A DNA stretch of 64,000 nucleotides from Rhodospirillaceae bacterium (GCA_009772935.1 WOUR01000014.1:1-64000); one strand, 5' to 3'. Counted from the first letter of the stretch, positions 1 to 8,479 are shown. Program-made: numbers and translations. Notes: generated by a model from the letters alone, not told the origin.

Positions 1-96
1 CCTCCGCAGCCGACCAGCGCATCAAGCGCCCGGGTGGGTCAGTTTTACTCCGGCGACTACCGCCAATGGTGGGTCAGAATTACCTCGGCGTTGACA
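1..96. mobile_element. Terminal end of an IS21-like insertion sequence (rest lies outside the window)
   Basis: Two 21-nt direct repeats sit at 35-55 and 70-90. Both begin TGGGTCAG and end CGGCG, differ at about four positions, and are spaced 35 nt apart. The stretch stops at GTTGACA (90-96), which read outward from the host side gives TGTCAACGCC. Multiple internal terminal repeats of this kind, with TG/CA tips, are known from IS21-family elements. The reading frame of the adjacent minus-strand gene loses its protein-like character exactly here. No transposase gene is inside the window, so the family call rests on the end sequence only; the target duplication cannot be seen. Confidence 0.5.
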
Positions 97-348
97 GCTA
101 TTCACCGACCGGAAGATGAGTCGCGCATGGGTGTAGTTTTGCGGAGAATCCAGGAGGGTAGACATGAAGAACTGGGCCATTTGTTCTTCCAGGTGTGCCC
201 ACTGTGTTATGATGCGGCCAATCTCGACGAGGAAGTCCGTTGGCTTAAGCTCTCCTGTACTTCGCGGCGCTAGAGCGTTTCGAGACTTCGGTGGTGCGCC
301 GCGAGGTTTTCCATAGCGCACAATTGGCTTTGATCTAGGTGTGTTCAT
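97..348 (-). pseudogene. Hypothetical protein gene truncated by the IS21-like end
   Basis: The minus-strand gene starts at ATG 348, preceded by a strong GGGGGAGG ribosome site about 6-8 nt upstream. Eighty-four residues are intact: a basic proline-rich N-terminus followed by a helical segment (FLVEIGRIITQWAHLEEQ and ARLIFRSVNS). I do not recognise a function; the helical part resembles short hypothetical proteins of alphaproteobacterial islands. After residue 84 the frame runs into the insertion-sequence end and stops at position 22, adding about 24 unrelated residues. It is therefore broken rather than simply cut by the window edge. Its start codon overlaps, on the other strand, that of the small gene at 347-475. 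Confidence 0.5.
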
Positions 349-475
349 GCCCAAGTCCTCCCCCAAACTTACTCCGGCCTTTGAAGCGGCTGTTAAGCGC
401 ATGCTCGCGACTCCCCCACAACCCAAGGGGGCGGTCAAGAAAGCTTCCAAGAAGGCCGCAAAGCAGGCAAAATAA
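347..475 (+). CDS. Small basic hypothetical protein (42 aa)
   Basis: ATG at 347 opens a 42-codon frame: MPKSSPKLTPAFEAAVKRML, then ATPPQPKG and a lysine/alanine tail ending KQAK. The composition (short amphipathic helix, proline turn, lysine-rich tail) resembles small orphan proteins of rhizobial-type accessory regions. A weak AGGTG lies just upstream, and a terminator-like hairpin follows 3 nt after the stop. The start overlaps the divergent start of the minus-strand pseudogene by 2 nt, so each gene's upstream signals lie inside the other. No function can be assigned; a chance frame remains possible. Confidence 0.45.
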   Translation: MPKSSPKLTPAFEAAVKRMLATPPQPKGAVKKASKKAAKQAK

Positions 476-477
476 AA

Positions 478-503
478 CGGCCCCCGATGCCAGTCAGGGG
501 CCG
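478..503 (+). terminator. Terminator-like hairpin after the small basic gene
   Basis: CGGCCCC (478-484) pairs with GGGGCCG (497-503) around a 12-nt loop. It starts 3 nt after the stop of the small gene at 347-475. Only a short CTTT follows about 8 nt later, so the U-tract is poor. Confidence 0.45.
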
Positions 504-513
504 CTAACGCTTT

Positions 514-548
514 GGATCGTGCCGCGATCCGGTTGGGATTCTAACCGG
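514..548. repeat. Two tandem inverted repeats (hairpins) in a gap
   Basis: GGATCG (514-519) pairs with CGATCC (525-530), and CCGGTT (529-534) pairs with AACCGG (543-548). The two share their edge, so they are mutually exclusive or stacked. With the hairpin at 478-503 they fill the gap between two small genes. They could be a structured leader for the frame starting at 560, or just terminator remnants. Confidence 0.35.
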
Positions 549-559
549 AGCAGGTTTCC

Positions 560-787
560 ATGTCCAAGCATCGCGAAATTACGGCACATAAGTTCAACGC
601 CACCATGCGAGTCGTAGCGCGTGAAATTAGTGCGCTGGTGGCCGAGGAATCGCGTTCTTCTCCAAGGCGAACACAACCTGCCGCATACAGCGCCCATATG
701 CCCTCTCGCGCTCTTCCGGCTTCAGATCGTCAATACACGCCTGAATCCAATCGCGCATCGCGACGGCATCAACGACCTTCTGATTAA
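560..787 (+). CDS. Doubtful small ORF; only the first ~30 codons look protein-like
   Basis: ATG 560 has a reasonable GGAGCAGG ribosome site 5 nt upstream. The first thirty residues (MSKHREITAHKFNATMRVV, then an acidic helix) look protein-like. From about position 650 the frame runs antisense to the better-supported minus-strand gene at 627-863 and becomes arginine/serine-rich with no plausible fold. It may be a remnant of a gene broken near 650, or spurious. No function is assigned. Confidence 0.2.
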   Translation: MSKHREITAHKFNATMRVVAREISALVAEESRSSPRRTQPAAYSAHMPSRALPASDRQYTPESNRASRRHQRPSD

Positions 788-863
788 TCAAACCAGCCAA
801 GATCACGATTTGTGTCTGCATAACCGCGCTTGAAAGCTCAACGAGCTGATGTTCTTTATCCAT
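627..863 (-). CDS. Hypothetical small helical protein (78 aa)
   Basis: The start ATG at 863 follows a GGGAGAGGG ribosome site. The protein looks genuinely coding: MDKEHQLVELSSAVMQTQIV, a long predicted helix through MRDWIQACIDDL, then the charged segment KPEERERAYGRC. I do not recognise the family. It sits alone between the IS21-like end and the IS1595-type transposase, in a stretch visibly richer in AT than the core genes downstream, which suggests acquired DNA. Confidence 0.5.
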   Translation of the reverse strand: MDKEHQLVELSSAVMQTQIVILAGLINQKVVDAVAMRDWIQACIDDLKPEERERAYGRCMRQVVFALEKNAIPRPPAH

Positions 864-916
864 TGCCCTCTCCCTAGTTGTCGAGAAGAGAGGCTAGTAG
901 CTTTCGCAACTTGCGG

Positions 917-1855
917 TTACCCCAGCGGAGAGGCTTCGGCCCGCTCGTTAATCCGCCGATAGGTCAGGCGCTTGCCGACGATGCCCTTTAGGGCCTTATC
1001 GGCGCGCTCCTTGTCGGTGCAGCCCAGCTTGGCGCGGTTGCTGTAGCGGAAATCAAACTCGGCCAGATAGCGCTGCAGGTGGCGCTCGCTGCAGTGCTGA
1101 TAGACGCCCTTCATGCCGCGCTTGAAGATCGAGTAGTAGCCTTCGACGGTGTTCGTGTGGACTTCGCCGCGACCGTATTCACCCAGCTTGTGAGCGACGC
1201 GGCCATGGCTCACGAACTCCTTGCCGACGCCCCAATACCAGCGGGCTTCGTCCGTCATCAGCTTGGCTTCCTTGGACACGTTGGCGCGAACGATCGGCAC
1301 CACTTCGGCCACGGTCGCCTTGTCCACCTTGAAGGAACGGGCGCGGCCACCGCGCTCGACCAGCGTTACCACGGCCATCTTGTGGCCCGAGCCCTGGCCC
1401 TTCGTGTGGTTCGCCTTCGTGCCAATGTACGTCTCGTCGGCCTCGACCGTGCCGCCGTTGCCGCCCATGGGCTCCGTGCCCTTGATGTCCATGGCTTCGC
1501 GGATGCGATGGCACATGAACCAAGCCGACTTGTAGGTGATCCCGAGCATGCGGTGGATCTGATGGGCGCTCATGCCCTTCTTGCTGGCCGTCATCAGGTG
1601 GGTGGCCAGCAGCCACTTGTGCAAGGGAATATGGCTGCGCTCGTAGACCGTGCCGACCGTTACTGAGAAGGGCTTGCGGCAGGCGTTGCAGTTGAACAGG
1701 CCGGGGCGGTGGCTTTTGCCCTGCATCTTCGTGATGCCGTCCAGAGAACCGCACTTCGGGCACGAAACCGCATCCGGCCAGCGCTGGGCTTCCAGATACT
1801 CACGGGCGGCGGTTTCGTCGTTGAAAATGGGGTTGGTCAGATCGGCGGTGCTCAT
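917..1855 (-). CDS. IS1595-family (ISXO2-like) transposase
   Basis: The 312-aa protein has the IS1595 layout. An N-terminal zinc ribbon (CPKCGS at about 35-40, CNACRK at about 56-61) is followed by a helix-turn-helix-like part and the DDE-type core. Core motifs are VEADETYIG, MTDEARWYWG and HTNTVEGYYSIFKRG (Asp, Asp and the Asn/Glu position typical of this family). It would cut and paste its own element. No open frame disruption is visible, so it may be active. I could not find convincing terminal inverted repeats in the flanks (880-916, 1,856-1,990). It may be a full element with weak ends, or a domesticated or stranded transposase. Confidence 0.9.
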   Translation of the reverse strand: MSTADLTNPIFNDETAAREYLEAQRWPDAVSCPKCGSLDGITKMQGKSHRPGLFNCNACRKPFSVTVGTVYERSHIPLHKWLLATHLMTASKKGMSAHQIHRMLGITYKSAWFMCHRIREAMDIKGTEPMGGNGGTVEADETYIGTKANHTKGQGSGHKMAVVTLVERGGRARSFKVDKATVAEVVPIVRANVSKEAKLMTDEARWYWGVGKEFVSHGRVAHKLGEYGRGEVHTNTVEGYYSIFKRGMKGVYQHCSERHLQRYLAEFDFRYSNRAKLGCTDKERADKALKGIVGKRLTYRRINERAEASPLG

Positions 1856-1862
1856 GCCCGCT

Positions 1863-1891
1863 TTTCTAGGGGATGGGCCGTACTACGTCAA
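1863..1891 (-). promoter_or_regulatory. Candidate sigma-70-type promoter for the transposase
   Basis: On the minus strand TTGACG (1891-1886) and TAGAAA (1868-1863) are separated by exactly 17 nt. The predicted transcript would start within a few nt of the transposase ATG at 1855, giving an almost leaderless mRNA. Confidence 0.35.
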
Positions 1892-1914
1892 GTATACAAT
1901 CGCCGCCATTTCCC

Positions 1915-1943
1915 TTACCGGCCCGTCTAGGCCTCGATATAGT
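1915..1943 (+). promoter_or_regulatory. Candidate promoter for glutathione reductase
   Basis: TTACCG (1915-1920) and TATAGT (1938-1943) are 17 nt apart, about 60 nt upstream of the gor start. The -10 is good and the -35 is moderate. Confidence 0.35.
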
Positions 1944-2000
1944 CTGCCGGGCGACCGAATTGTGGCCGCGTTGAGGTTTTGTTCTCTCTGGGGATAACCC

Positions 2001-3395
2001 ATGGCCTATGATTACGATCTCTTTGTCATCGGCGCCGGCTCGGGCGGCGTGCGCGCCTCGCGCATCGCGGCAACCCACGGCGCGCGCGTCGGCATCTGCG
2101 AGGATTATCGCGTCGGCGGCACCTGCGTGATCCGCGGCTGCGTGCCGAAGAAGCTCCTGATGTACGGGTCGAAGTTCGCGCACGAGTTCGAGGATGCGGC
2201 AGCCTATGGCTGGACCGTGCCGGAACCGACGCATTCGTGGGCGACATTGCGCGACAACGTGAACAGGGAAGTCGACCGACTGAACGCGGTGTACCTGCGT
2301 CTGCTCGAGGGCGCCGGCGTGAAGCTGCACATGGGCCGTGGGCGCCTGATGGATCGCCACACGATCCAGGTGGGCGAGGAGACGATCACCGCCGAGAAGA
2401 TCCTGATCGCAACCGGCGGCCATCCGGTGATTCCTTCGATCCCGGGCTGCGACCTGGCGATCACGTCGAGCGATGCGTTCCATCTCCCCGAGCTGCCCAA
2501 GCACATCACCATCGTCGGTGCCGGCTACATCGCTGTCGAATTCGCCGGCATCTTCCACGGGCTGGGCGCCAAGGTCGATATCGTGCTGCGACGCGACCGC
2601 GTTCTGCGAGGCTTCGACGAGGAGTGCCGTACCTTCGTGCACGAGGCGCTGAAGGACAGCGGCATTCGAATGCGTACGGAAATGGAGATCGCCCGCATCG
2701 TCGCCAAGGGGGCCGACGCCAAGAGCGGCCCGTTCGAGGTCCACACACCCATGGGCGGCATGTTCGAGACCGATTGCGTGATGTACGCGACTGGCCGCGC
2801 GCCCAACACGTCCGGCATCGGGCTGGAGAAGGCCGGCGTCCAGCTCAACAAGGCGGGCGCCATCGCAGTCGACGAATGGTCAAAGACGACCGCCGACAAT
2901 ATCTGGGCGGTGGGCGACGTCACCGACCGCATCAACCTCACGCCGGTCGCCCTCATGGAAGGCCACTGCTTCGCGGACACCGAGTTCGGCAAGAAGCCGC
3001 GCAAGGCCAACCACCACGACGTGCCGTCGGCGGTCTTCTGCCAACCCGAAATGGCCAATGTCGGCCTGAGTGAGGAGCAGGCGAAGCTGCAGCTCGGCGA
3101 ACTGCGCATCTACACGGCGGCGTTCCGGCCGATGAAGTACACGGTCTCCGGGCGCCACCAACGCACTTTCATGAAGATGATCGTCGAGGCGTCGACCGAC
3201 CGGGTGGTGGGCATCCACATGGTGGGGGACGACGCAGCCGAGCTGATCCAGGGGCTAGCGGTCGCCATGAGGGCGGGTGCCACCAAGGCTCATTTCGACG
3301 CCACCGTCGGCATCCATCCGACGGCCGGCGAGGAATTCGTCACCATGCGCACGGCACGGGCGGATTCGGCACCGGCCCGGGCAGCCGCGGAGTAG
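2001..3395 (+). CDS. gor: Glutathione-disulfide reductase
   Basis: This cytoplasmic FAD enzyme reduces glutathione disulfide with NADPH. The 464 residues are the usual length. Visible parts in order: FAD-binding IGAGSGG (10-16), the redox-active disulfide GGTCVIRGCVPKK (Cys42 and Cys47), and NADPH-binding GAGYIAVEFAG near 172. LRRDRVLRGFD follows, where arginines favour NADPH and match the glutathione reductase subgroup. Further on are the second FAD motif AVGDVTDR and the C-terminal HPTAGEE with the catalytic His-Glu pair. The ATG follows GGGGATAACCC. Dihydrolipoamide and mercuric reductases are excluded by the LRRDRVLRGFD and RGCVPKK pattern. A hairpin terminator follows. Confidence 0.93.
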   Translation: MAYDYDLFVIGAGSGGVRASRIAATHGARVGICEDYRVGGTCVIRGCVPKKLLMYGSKFAHEFEDAAAYGWTVPEPTHSWATLRDNVNREVDRLNAVYLRLLEGAGVKLHMGRGRLMDRHTIQVGEETITAEKILIATGGHPVIPSIPGCDLAITSSDAFHLPELPKHITIVGAGYIAVEFAGIFHGLGAKVDIVLRRDRVLRGFDEECRTFVHEALKDSGIRMRTEMEIARIVAKGADAKSGPFEVHTPMGGMFETDCVMYATGRAPNTSGIGLEKAGVQLNKAGAIAVDEWSKTTADNIWAVGDVTDRINLTPVALMEGHCFADTEFGKKPRKANHHDVPSAVFCQPEMANVGLSEEQAKLQLGELRIYTAAFRPMKYTVSGRHQRTFMKMIVEASTDRVVGIHMVGDDAAELIQGLAVAMRAGATKAHFDATVGIHPTAGEEFVTMRTARADSAPARAAAE

Positions 3396-3400
3396 AACGG

Positions 3401-3424
3401 GGCCTGCCTCCCGGCTGGCCTTTT
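3401..3424 (+). terminator. Rho-independent terminator after gor
   Basis: GGCCTGCC (3401-3408) pairs with GGCTGGCC (3413-3420), with one T-T mismatch, around loop TCCC. TTTT follows directly. Confidence 0.6.
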
Positions 3425-3489
3425 ATCCACAGCACGTATAGGTTCACCCACCCCGCGGCCCCTTTGGTCCGCGGGTCGAGGAGGAGTCG

Positions 3490-4938
3490 ATGACCGCGAT
3501 CCAGGGCCAGTCCAGGGCCGATTCGCGCACCGCCGCAAAAGGGCAGTCCCGCAGTTCGAGCGCCGCCAACTGGTCGCCGACCAGTTGGCGCAGCCGGCCG
3601 GCGCTGCAGATGCCGGTCTATCCTGATGCCGCCGCTCTGGCGAACGCCGAGGCGCGCCTGCGCCGCTATCCGCCGCTGGTCTTCGCCGGCGAGGCGCGCA
3701 AGCTCAAGACGGCGTTGGCCAAGATCGCCAATGGCGAGGCCTTCCTGCTGCAGGGAGGCGACTGCGCCGAGAGCTTCGCCGACTTCACCGCCAACAACAT
3801 CCGCGACACGTTCCGTGTGCTGCTGCAGATGGCCGTCGTGCTGACCTATGGCGCCGGCATGCCGGTGGTGAAGCTCGGCCGCATCGCCGGCCAGTTCGCC
3901 AAGCCGCGTTCCTCCAACGTCGAGAAGGTGGGCGACGTCGAGCTTCCGTCCTATCGCGGCGACAACGTCAACGGCATCGAGTTCACGGCCGCTTCGCGCC
4001 TGCCCGACCCCGAGCGCATGGTGCAGGCCTACAACCAGTCGGCCGCGACGCTCAACCTGCTGCGCGCCTTCGCCCAGGGCGGCTATGCCGACCTGCACGA
4101 GGTCAACCGCTGGAACCTCGACTTCGTCCGCAGCTCGCCGGCCTCGGCGCGCTACGAAGACCTCGCGGCGCGCCTCGACGAGACGCTGAACTTCATGGCG
4201 GCCTGCGGGCTGAACTCGGCGACGACGCCGCAGATCGCCGAGACCGACTTCTTCACCAGCCACGAGGCGCTGCTGCTGCCCTACGAGGAGGCGCTGACCC
4301 GCGTCGATTCGACGTCCGGCGACTGGTACGACTGCTCGGCCCACATGCTGTGGATCGGCGACCGCACGCGCCAGCCCGACGGTGCCCATGTCGAGTTCCT
4401 GCGCGGCGTCCGCAATCCGATCGGCTTCAAGGCCGGCCCGACCTTGCCGACCGACGATCTGCTGCGTCTGATCGACACGCTGAACCCATCGAACGAGGCA
4501 GGCCGCATCGTGATCATCGCCCGCATGGGTGCAGACAAGGTGGGCGAAAAGCTGCCGGCGCTGGTCCGTACACTGAAGCGCGAGGGGCGGACGGTGGTGT
4601 GGTCGTGCGACCCCATGCACGGCAACACGGTCACCGCCTCGAACGGCCGCAAGACCCGCCCCTTCGACGCCATCCTGCGCGAGGTGAAGGAGTTCTTCGC
4701 GGTGCACCGCGCCGAGGGCACTCATCCCGGCGGCGTGCATTTCGAGATGACCGGTCAGGAAGTCACGGAATGCATCGGCGGTTCGACCGACATCACGGTC
4801 GACAACCTCAACGAGCGCTACGAGACGCTGGTCGATCCCAGGCTGAATGCCAGCCAGGCGCTCGAACTCGCGTTCCTGCTTGCCGAGCAGCTCAAGGCGG
4901 AGCGCCTGTCCGTCGCAAGGGCCCGCCCGGCCGTCTGA
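3490..4938 (+). CDS. aroG: Class II 3-deoxy-D-arabino-heptulosonate 7-phosphate synthase
   Basis: Condenses phosphoenolpyruvate and erythrose 4-phosphate, the first step of the shikimate pathway. The 482-aa sequence is the plant-like class II type, not the E. coli AroFGH type. Motifs: [11 protein letters not shown] near residue 78-88, [15 protein letters not shown], then the [13 protein letters not shown] and [13 protein letters not shown] active-site run. Further on come SCDPMHGNT and [18 protein letters not shown] (metal ligands His and Glu). The first 40 residues are low-complexity and polar, a common extension in this class. The ATG is preceded by GAGGAGTCG. It appears to stand alone between the gor terminator and the next gene, 37 nt downstream. 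Confidence 0.93.
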   Translation: MTAIQGQSRADSRTAAKGQSRSSSAANWSPTSWRSRPALQMPVYPDAAALANAEARLRRYPPLVFAGEARKLKTALAKIANGEAFLLQGGDCAESFADFTANNIRDTFRVLLQMAVVLTYGAGMPVVKLGRIAGQFAKPRSSNVEKVGDVELPSYRGDNVNGIEFTAASRLPDPERMVQAYNQSAATLNLLRAFAQGGYADLHEVNRWNLDFVRSSPASARYEDLAARLDETLNFMAACGLNSATTPQIAETDFFTSHEALLLPYEEALTRVDSTSGDWYDCSAHMLWIGDRTRQPDGAHVEFLRGVRNPIGFKAGPTLPTDDLLRLIDTLNPSNEAGRIVIIARMGADKVGEKLPALVRTLKREGRTVVWSCDPMHGNTVTASNGRKTRPFDAILREVKEFFAVHRAEGTHPGGVHFEMTGQEVTECIGGSTDITVDNLNERYETLVDPRLNASQALELAFLLAEQLKAERLSVARARPAV

Positions 4939-4975
4939 GCGACGTCCGGGTCGGCGCTAGAGCCCGGGGAGGGCC

Positions 4976-6124
4976 ATGACGCATCCTGAGAATGGCGAGA
5001 TCGCGCGCTACACCGATCACTACTTCAATCGCTCGAAGCAGGTGATCGGCAAGTTCGGCGACTGCAGGGTCACCTATGCGATCTTCATGCGGCGGCCAGT
5101 GGTGTTCGCACCGCGGCTTGCGCTGGAGTGGCTGGAGGAGACCGGCCGCGCCCGCAATACCACGGTCGAACTCGACATGCGTTACCGCGAAGGCAAATGG
5201 GTCGGGGCAGGCGAGCCGATGATGTACATCACCGGCTCTTTCTTCCATCTGGTCGACCTCGAAACGATCTTCCTGCAGAAGCTCGGGCCGGCCTGCGTGG
5301 CGGCCTACAATGCCTGGACCATGTGCGCGGACATGCCGAAGTCGGCCTTCCTCGCCATGGACGCGCGTCACTGCGCGGGCCGGGAGATGGCCGAGATGAT
5401 GGCCTATGCCGCCTCGGTTGGTTCGGCGCGCGCCAAGCGCAAGGTCGGGGCCGTTGGCTTCATCGGCAATGCCACCCACGCCACGGCCCACTATTTCGGT
5501 CGCGAGTACGGACTCGGCACCATGCCGCACGCCCTGATCGGCTATGCCGGTTCGACGCTGCGCGCCGCCGAGATGTTTCACGAGACCTTTCCGACCGAAG
5601 GCATGACGGTGCTGGTCGACTATTTCGCGCGCGAGATTTCAGACTCGCTCGAAGTCTGCCGGCGCTTCCCCGATTTGGCCGCGCAGGGCAGCCTGTCGCT
5701 GCGCCTCGACACGACGGGCGGCCGTTACCTCGAGGGCCTCGATCCCGCGTCCTCCTACGCCGTGCTGGAGCGCTTCTCCCCGGAATCGATCCGCGGCTAC
5801 CGGAGCGAGGAGGAACTGCGCTACCTCGTCGGGACCGGCGTGTCGGCGGCGGCCATATTCCACCTGCGGGCCGAGCTCGACCGCAACGGCTTCGACAAGG
5901 TGAAGATCGTGGCGTCGTCCGGTTTCGGCCCGGCCAAGTGCCGTATCATGGCCGAGGCCAAGGCGCCGATCGACGTCGTGGGCTCGGGGTCGTTCCTGCC
6001 GTCCAACTGGTCAGAGACTTACGCCACGGCCGACATCGTGGAGTACGACGGCGAGAAGCGGGTAAAGATCGGCCGCGAATTCCTGCACCGCAACCGCCCG
6101 GCCGATGCGGCCAGGCCGCTATAA
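4976..6124 (+). CDS. pncB: Nicotinate phosphoribosyltransferase-family protein
   Basis: Predicted to couple nicotinate with PRPP in NAD salvage. The 382-aa protein shows the COG1488 layout. An N-terminal YTDHYFNRSKQV segment is followed by the barrel with VGFIGNATHATA, GTMPHALIGY (the GTMAHS-like signature), and LVDYFAREISDSLEVC in place of the usual VDTYD. Then come SLRLDTTGG, VKIVASSGFG and the glycine loop VVGSGSFLPSN. It is slightly short for the family and the acidic pocket motif is atypical, so a relative acting on another base cannot be excluded. The ATG follows GGGGAGGGCC. It overlaps the long-frame edge of the GST gene downstream (17 nt gap to its true start). Confidence 0.8.
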   Translation: MTHPENGEIARYTDHYFNRSKQVIGKFGDCRVTYAIFMRRPVVFAPRLALEWLEETGRARNTTVELDMRYREGKWVGAGEPMMYITGSFFHLVDLETIFLQKLGPACVAAYNAWTMCADMPKSAFLAMDARHCAGREMAEMMAYAASVGSARAKRKVGAVGFIGNATHATAHYFGREYGLGTMPHALIGYAGSTLRAAEMFHETFPTEGMTVLVDYFAREISDSLEVCRRFPDLAAQGSLSLRLDTTGGRYLEGLDPASSYAVLERFSPESIRGYRSEEELRYLVGTGVSAAAIFHLRAELDRNGFDKVKIVASSGFGPAKCRIMAEAKAPIDVVGSGSFLPSNWSETYATADIVEYDGEKRVKIGREFLHRNRPADAARPL

Positions 6125-6140
6125 CCTTCCCGAGGTCAAG

Positions 6141-6770
6141 ATGCTCAAGCTCTATTACGCACCGGGCGCCTGCTCGACGGCTTCGCACATCGGTCTCGAG
6201 GAGAGCGGGGCGAAGTATGATTCGCAAGCTCTGTCCTTCGCCAAGAGCGAGCAGCGCACGCCGGAGTATCTGAAGGTCAATCCCCGTGGCCGCGTGCCGG
6301 CGCTGGTCGTGGACGAAGGGACGATCGTCGAGAACACGGCGATCCTCGACTACGTAGCAGCGACGTGCGCGCCGCATCTCATGCCCAAGGAACCGGTGCA
6401 GCGCGCCCGCGCCCTCTCGCTGATGGCCTGGTTCTCCAACGCGGTGCATCCGAACTTCACCCACATCGGCCGGCCGGAGCGCTTCGCGACGGACGCCGCG
6501 GTGTTCGATCATCTCAAGGCGGTGGGGCGGGAGAATTTCCACGGCAATCTCAAGGAAATCGACGGTCTCCTGGCCGGCAAGACGTGGATCCTGGGCGACC
6601 AGTTCTCGGTGGTCGACGGCTACGCGCTGGTCTTCTACGGCTGGGGCAAGCGCATCGGCCTGCCGGTGGCCGACCTTGCGAACTACACGGCCTGGAAGGA
6701 CCGCATGCTGGCGCGCCCGGCCGTGAAGCGGGTCCTCGAGCGCGAACAGAGCATCCTGCTCGCGGCCTGA
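6141..6770 (+). CDS. Glutathione S-transferase (beta-class-like)
   Basis: A 209-aa cytosolic two-domain GST. The N-terminal thioredoxin-like half begins MLKLYYAPGACSTASH, with Cys11 where beta-class enzymes carry their catalytic cysteine. It continues to VNPRGRVPALVVDEG (the cis-Pro motif) and the glutathione-contacting ENTAILDY. The helical C-terminal half ends with FSVVDGYALVFYGWG, typical of this group. The start at 6141 is chosen because the thioredoxin fold begins there and AGG lies just upstream. It lies 17 nt after the pncB-like gene and is probably co-transcribed with it. Substrate unknown; a role in detoxification or as a glutathione-dependent reductase is inferred. Confidence 0.9.
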   Translation: MLKLYYAPGACSTASHIGLEESGAKYDSQALSFAKSEQRTPEYLKVNPRGRVPALVVDEGTIVENTAILDYVAATCAPHLMPKEPVQRARALSLMAWFSNAVHPNFTHIGRPERFATDAAVFDHLKAVGRENFHGNLKEIDGLLAGKTWILGDQFSVVDGYALVFYGWGKRIGLPVADLANYTAWKDRMLARPAVKRVLEREQSILLAA

Positions 6771-6774
6771 TTGG

Positions 6775-7185
6775 TCAGCCGACGACGAAGCTCTGGTACA
6801 TGAACTGGAGGTCGGCGCTTTCCTGCGGCGTGATCTCGCCGTCCAGGACACGGCCTTCCCAGGCGCGCAGCTTGCGCTTGATGTCGACCGGCGTGCGTGG
6901 GCTCAGCAGCACCATGAAGAACTGCTCGTGCGGCGAGAGTTCGCGCTCGCGGCGGTAGCCGAAGGGTCCGGCGCCGGGAGTACGGCCTTGCGCCGGCTCC
7001 TGTGCCGGCGAGGAGGGAGCGGCGGCGCGCGGCAGGATGGCCTCGTCGATCACCTGGTCCCAGGTGAGGCCCGCTTCGCGCACCATGGCCGAGGCGAGCT
7101 TGGCGGCGGCCAGGGCTTCCTGGGCGTGGCTGCTGTCGAGGATCTCAAGGACCTTGACCAGGGTGTTGCGATTGAAGGTGGACAC
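6775..7185 (-). CDS. Conserved hypothetical protein (136 aa)
   Basis: A soluble protein of unknown function. The N-terminal half is helical (NRNTLVKVLEILDSSHAQE, then ASAMVREAGLTWDQVI). A low-complexity proline/alanine linker spans about 50-72. The C-terminal half has LSPHEQFFMVLLS and DGEITPQESADLQFMY. The start at 7185 yields a clean protein and the gene converges on the GST with only 4 nt between stops. It reads as coding throughout. No catalytic motif, signal peptide or membrane span is visible. The linker suggests two small helical modules, perhaps for protein-protein contacts. Confidence 0.65.
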   Translation of the reverse strand: MSTFNRNTLVKVLEILDSSHAQEALAAAKLASAMVREAGLTWDQVIDEAILPRAAAPSSPAQEPAQGRTPGAGPFGYRRERELSPHEQFFMVLLSPRTPVDIKRKLRAWEGRVLDGEITPQESADLQFMYQSFVVG

Positions 7186-7257
7186 TTGCGTTCGGCGCCT
7201 TTGACTATCGCGTGAGCAACGGGCACTAAGTGTCTACAACATATAGATGGATGTGCC

Positions 7258-8472
7258 TTGGATCAAGGCAAGGCCCCTGCCAACGCTTTCCCGGTTTACC
7301 TTGCGGGCCTTGCCAGCTGGTTCGTGCCGCTCGGCATCCAGATGGTGCTGTTCCCATGGCTGGTGGCCGTGGTGCTGCACATGGATGCCTTCGCCGTGGG
7401 CGTGGCGCAGGCGGCCGTCATGGCGCCGTCGCTGCTCTTCCTGCCGTTGGGCGGGCTGGTCGCCGACCGTGGCAATGCCCGCCGGCTGCTGCTCTACTAC
7501 CACCTGATCTACGCCCTGCCGCCGCTCGCCCTGGCGCTGGTGCTGTGGTCCGACGGGCTGAGCTACCCGCTGCTGATCGCTTATGGCATCGCGGCGGGCG
7601 CCATCGGTGCCTTCGCCATCCCGACCCGCGATGCCCTGCTGCCGGTCGTGGCGCCGAAAGGCGGCCTGCCCAAGGCTGTGGCGCTTGCGACAGCGCTACA
7701 GTTCGGGGGCCAGTTGCTGGGCATTGCCTGCGCCTCGACCGCCGACCGGTTCGGCGCCCTGCCGCTCCTGTTGCTGCACTCGGGCATGGTACTGACGGGC
7801 TGCGTCTTCGTGCGCCGGCTGCCTGACCCGCTGCCGCATCCAAAAACCGCGCACCCCGGCTTCTGGCGCAGCATCGGCGAGGGCGTGTCGGCCGCCGCGA
7901 AGTCGGACCAGATCTGGCCCGTGCTGCTGCTCAACTTCGGGGTCGGCGTCTTCTATGTCGGCCCGTTCATGGCGGTGCTGCCGCTGGCGATCCGCGACCA
8001 CTATGCCGGCGGTGCGGCCGAACTCTCCTACATGAACCTGGCCTTCTGGGCCGCCACCATCGTGGCCAGCATGGCGCTGGTCGGACTCGCGCGCCGACTG
8101 ACCCTACGCGGCCGCTTGATTGGCACCGCCGTGCTGGTGGGCGCCATGGTGCTCCTGTCGCTCGCGACGCTGCCGCCGTTCCCGGTGTTCCTGGCGCTGA
8201 TCTTCGTCTGGGGATTGGGCGCCGGCATCACCATGACGCAGAGCCGCACGGTCGTGCAGATCGTGGCGCCGGCCACTCACCGCGCGCGTCTGATGTCGCT
8301 GTTCCAGTTGGGCCTGAGCGGCGGCGGCCCGATCGGCGCCTTCCTCACCGGCACCATCTGCTCGGTCTGGGGCCTCAAGGCCGCGCTGCTGATTCCCGCA
8401 CTGGCGATGCTGCTGATGATCGCGATCGTCCTGCTGCGGTCGCGCCTCTGGTCGATGCGGACGGTGGAGTAG
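7258..8472 (+). CDS. MFS transporter (EntS/MFS_3-like exporter)
   Basis: An inner-membrane protein of about 404 aa with roughly 12 hydrophobic segments. The loop between helices 2 and 3, GGLVADRGNARRLLLYY, is the MFS motif-A region. An RRLTLRGRL repeat of that loop occurs in the second half. It most resembles exporters of the EntS type; substrate unknown. The start is uncertain: the frame used opens with TTG 7258 and no good ribosome site or in-frame ATG is nearby. The last 46 nt of the gene recur as a near-copy at 9234-9279. Confidence 0.85.
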   Translation: MDQGKAPANAFPVYLAGLASWFVPLGIQMVLFPWLVAVVLHMDAFAVGVAQAAVMAPSLLFLPLGGLVADRGNARRLLLYYHLIYALPPLALALVLWSDGLSYPLLIAYGIAAGAIGAFAIPTRDALLPVVAPKGGLPKAVALATALQFGGQLLGIACASTADRFGALPLLLLHSGMVLTGCVFVRRLPDPLPHPKTAHPGFWRSIGEGVSAAAKSDQIWPVLLLNFGVGVFYVGPFMAVLPLAIRDHYAGGAAELSYMNLAFWAATIVASMALVGLARRLTLRGRLIGTAVLVGAMVLLSLATLPPFPVFLALIFVWGLGAGITMTQSRTVVQIVAPATHRARLMSLFQLGLSGGGPIGAFLTGTICSVWGLKAALLIPALAMLLMIAIVLLRSRLWSMRTVE

Positions 8473-8479
8473 GACAGGA

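Noticed and set aside
880..1990. Terminal inverted repeats for the IS1595-type transposase
   Set aside because: Several short matches were tried on both flanks; none exceeds what is expected by chance, so no element boundaries are reported.
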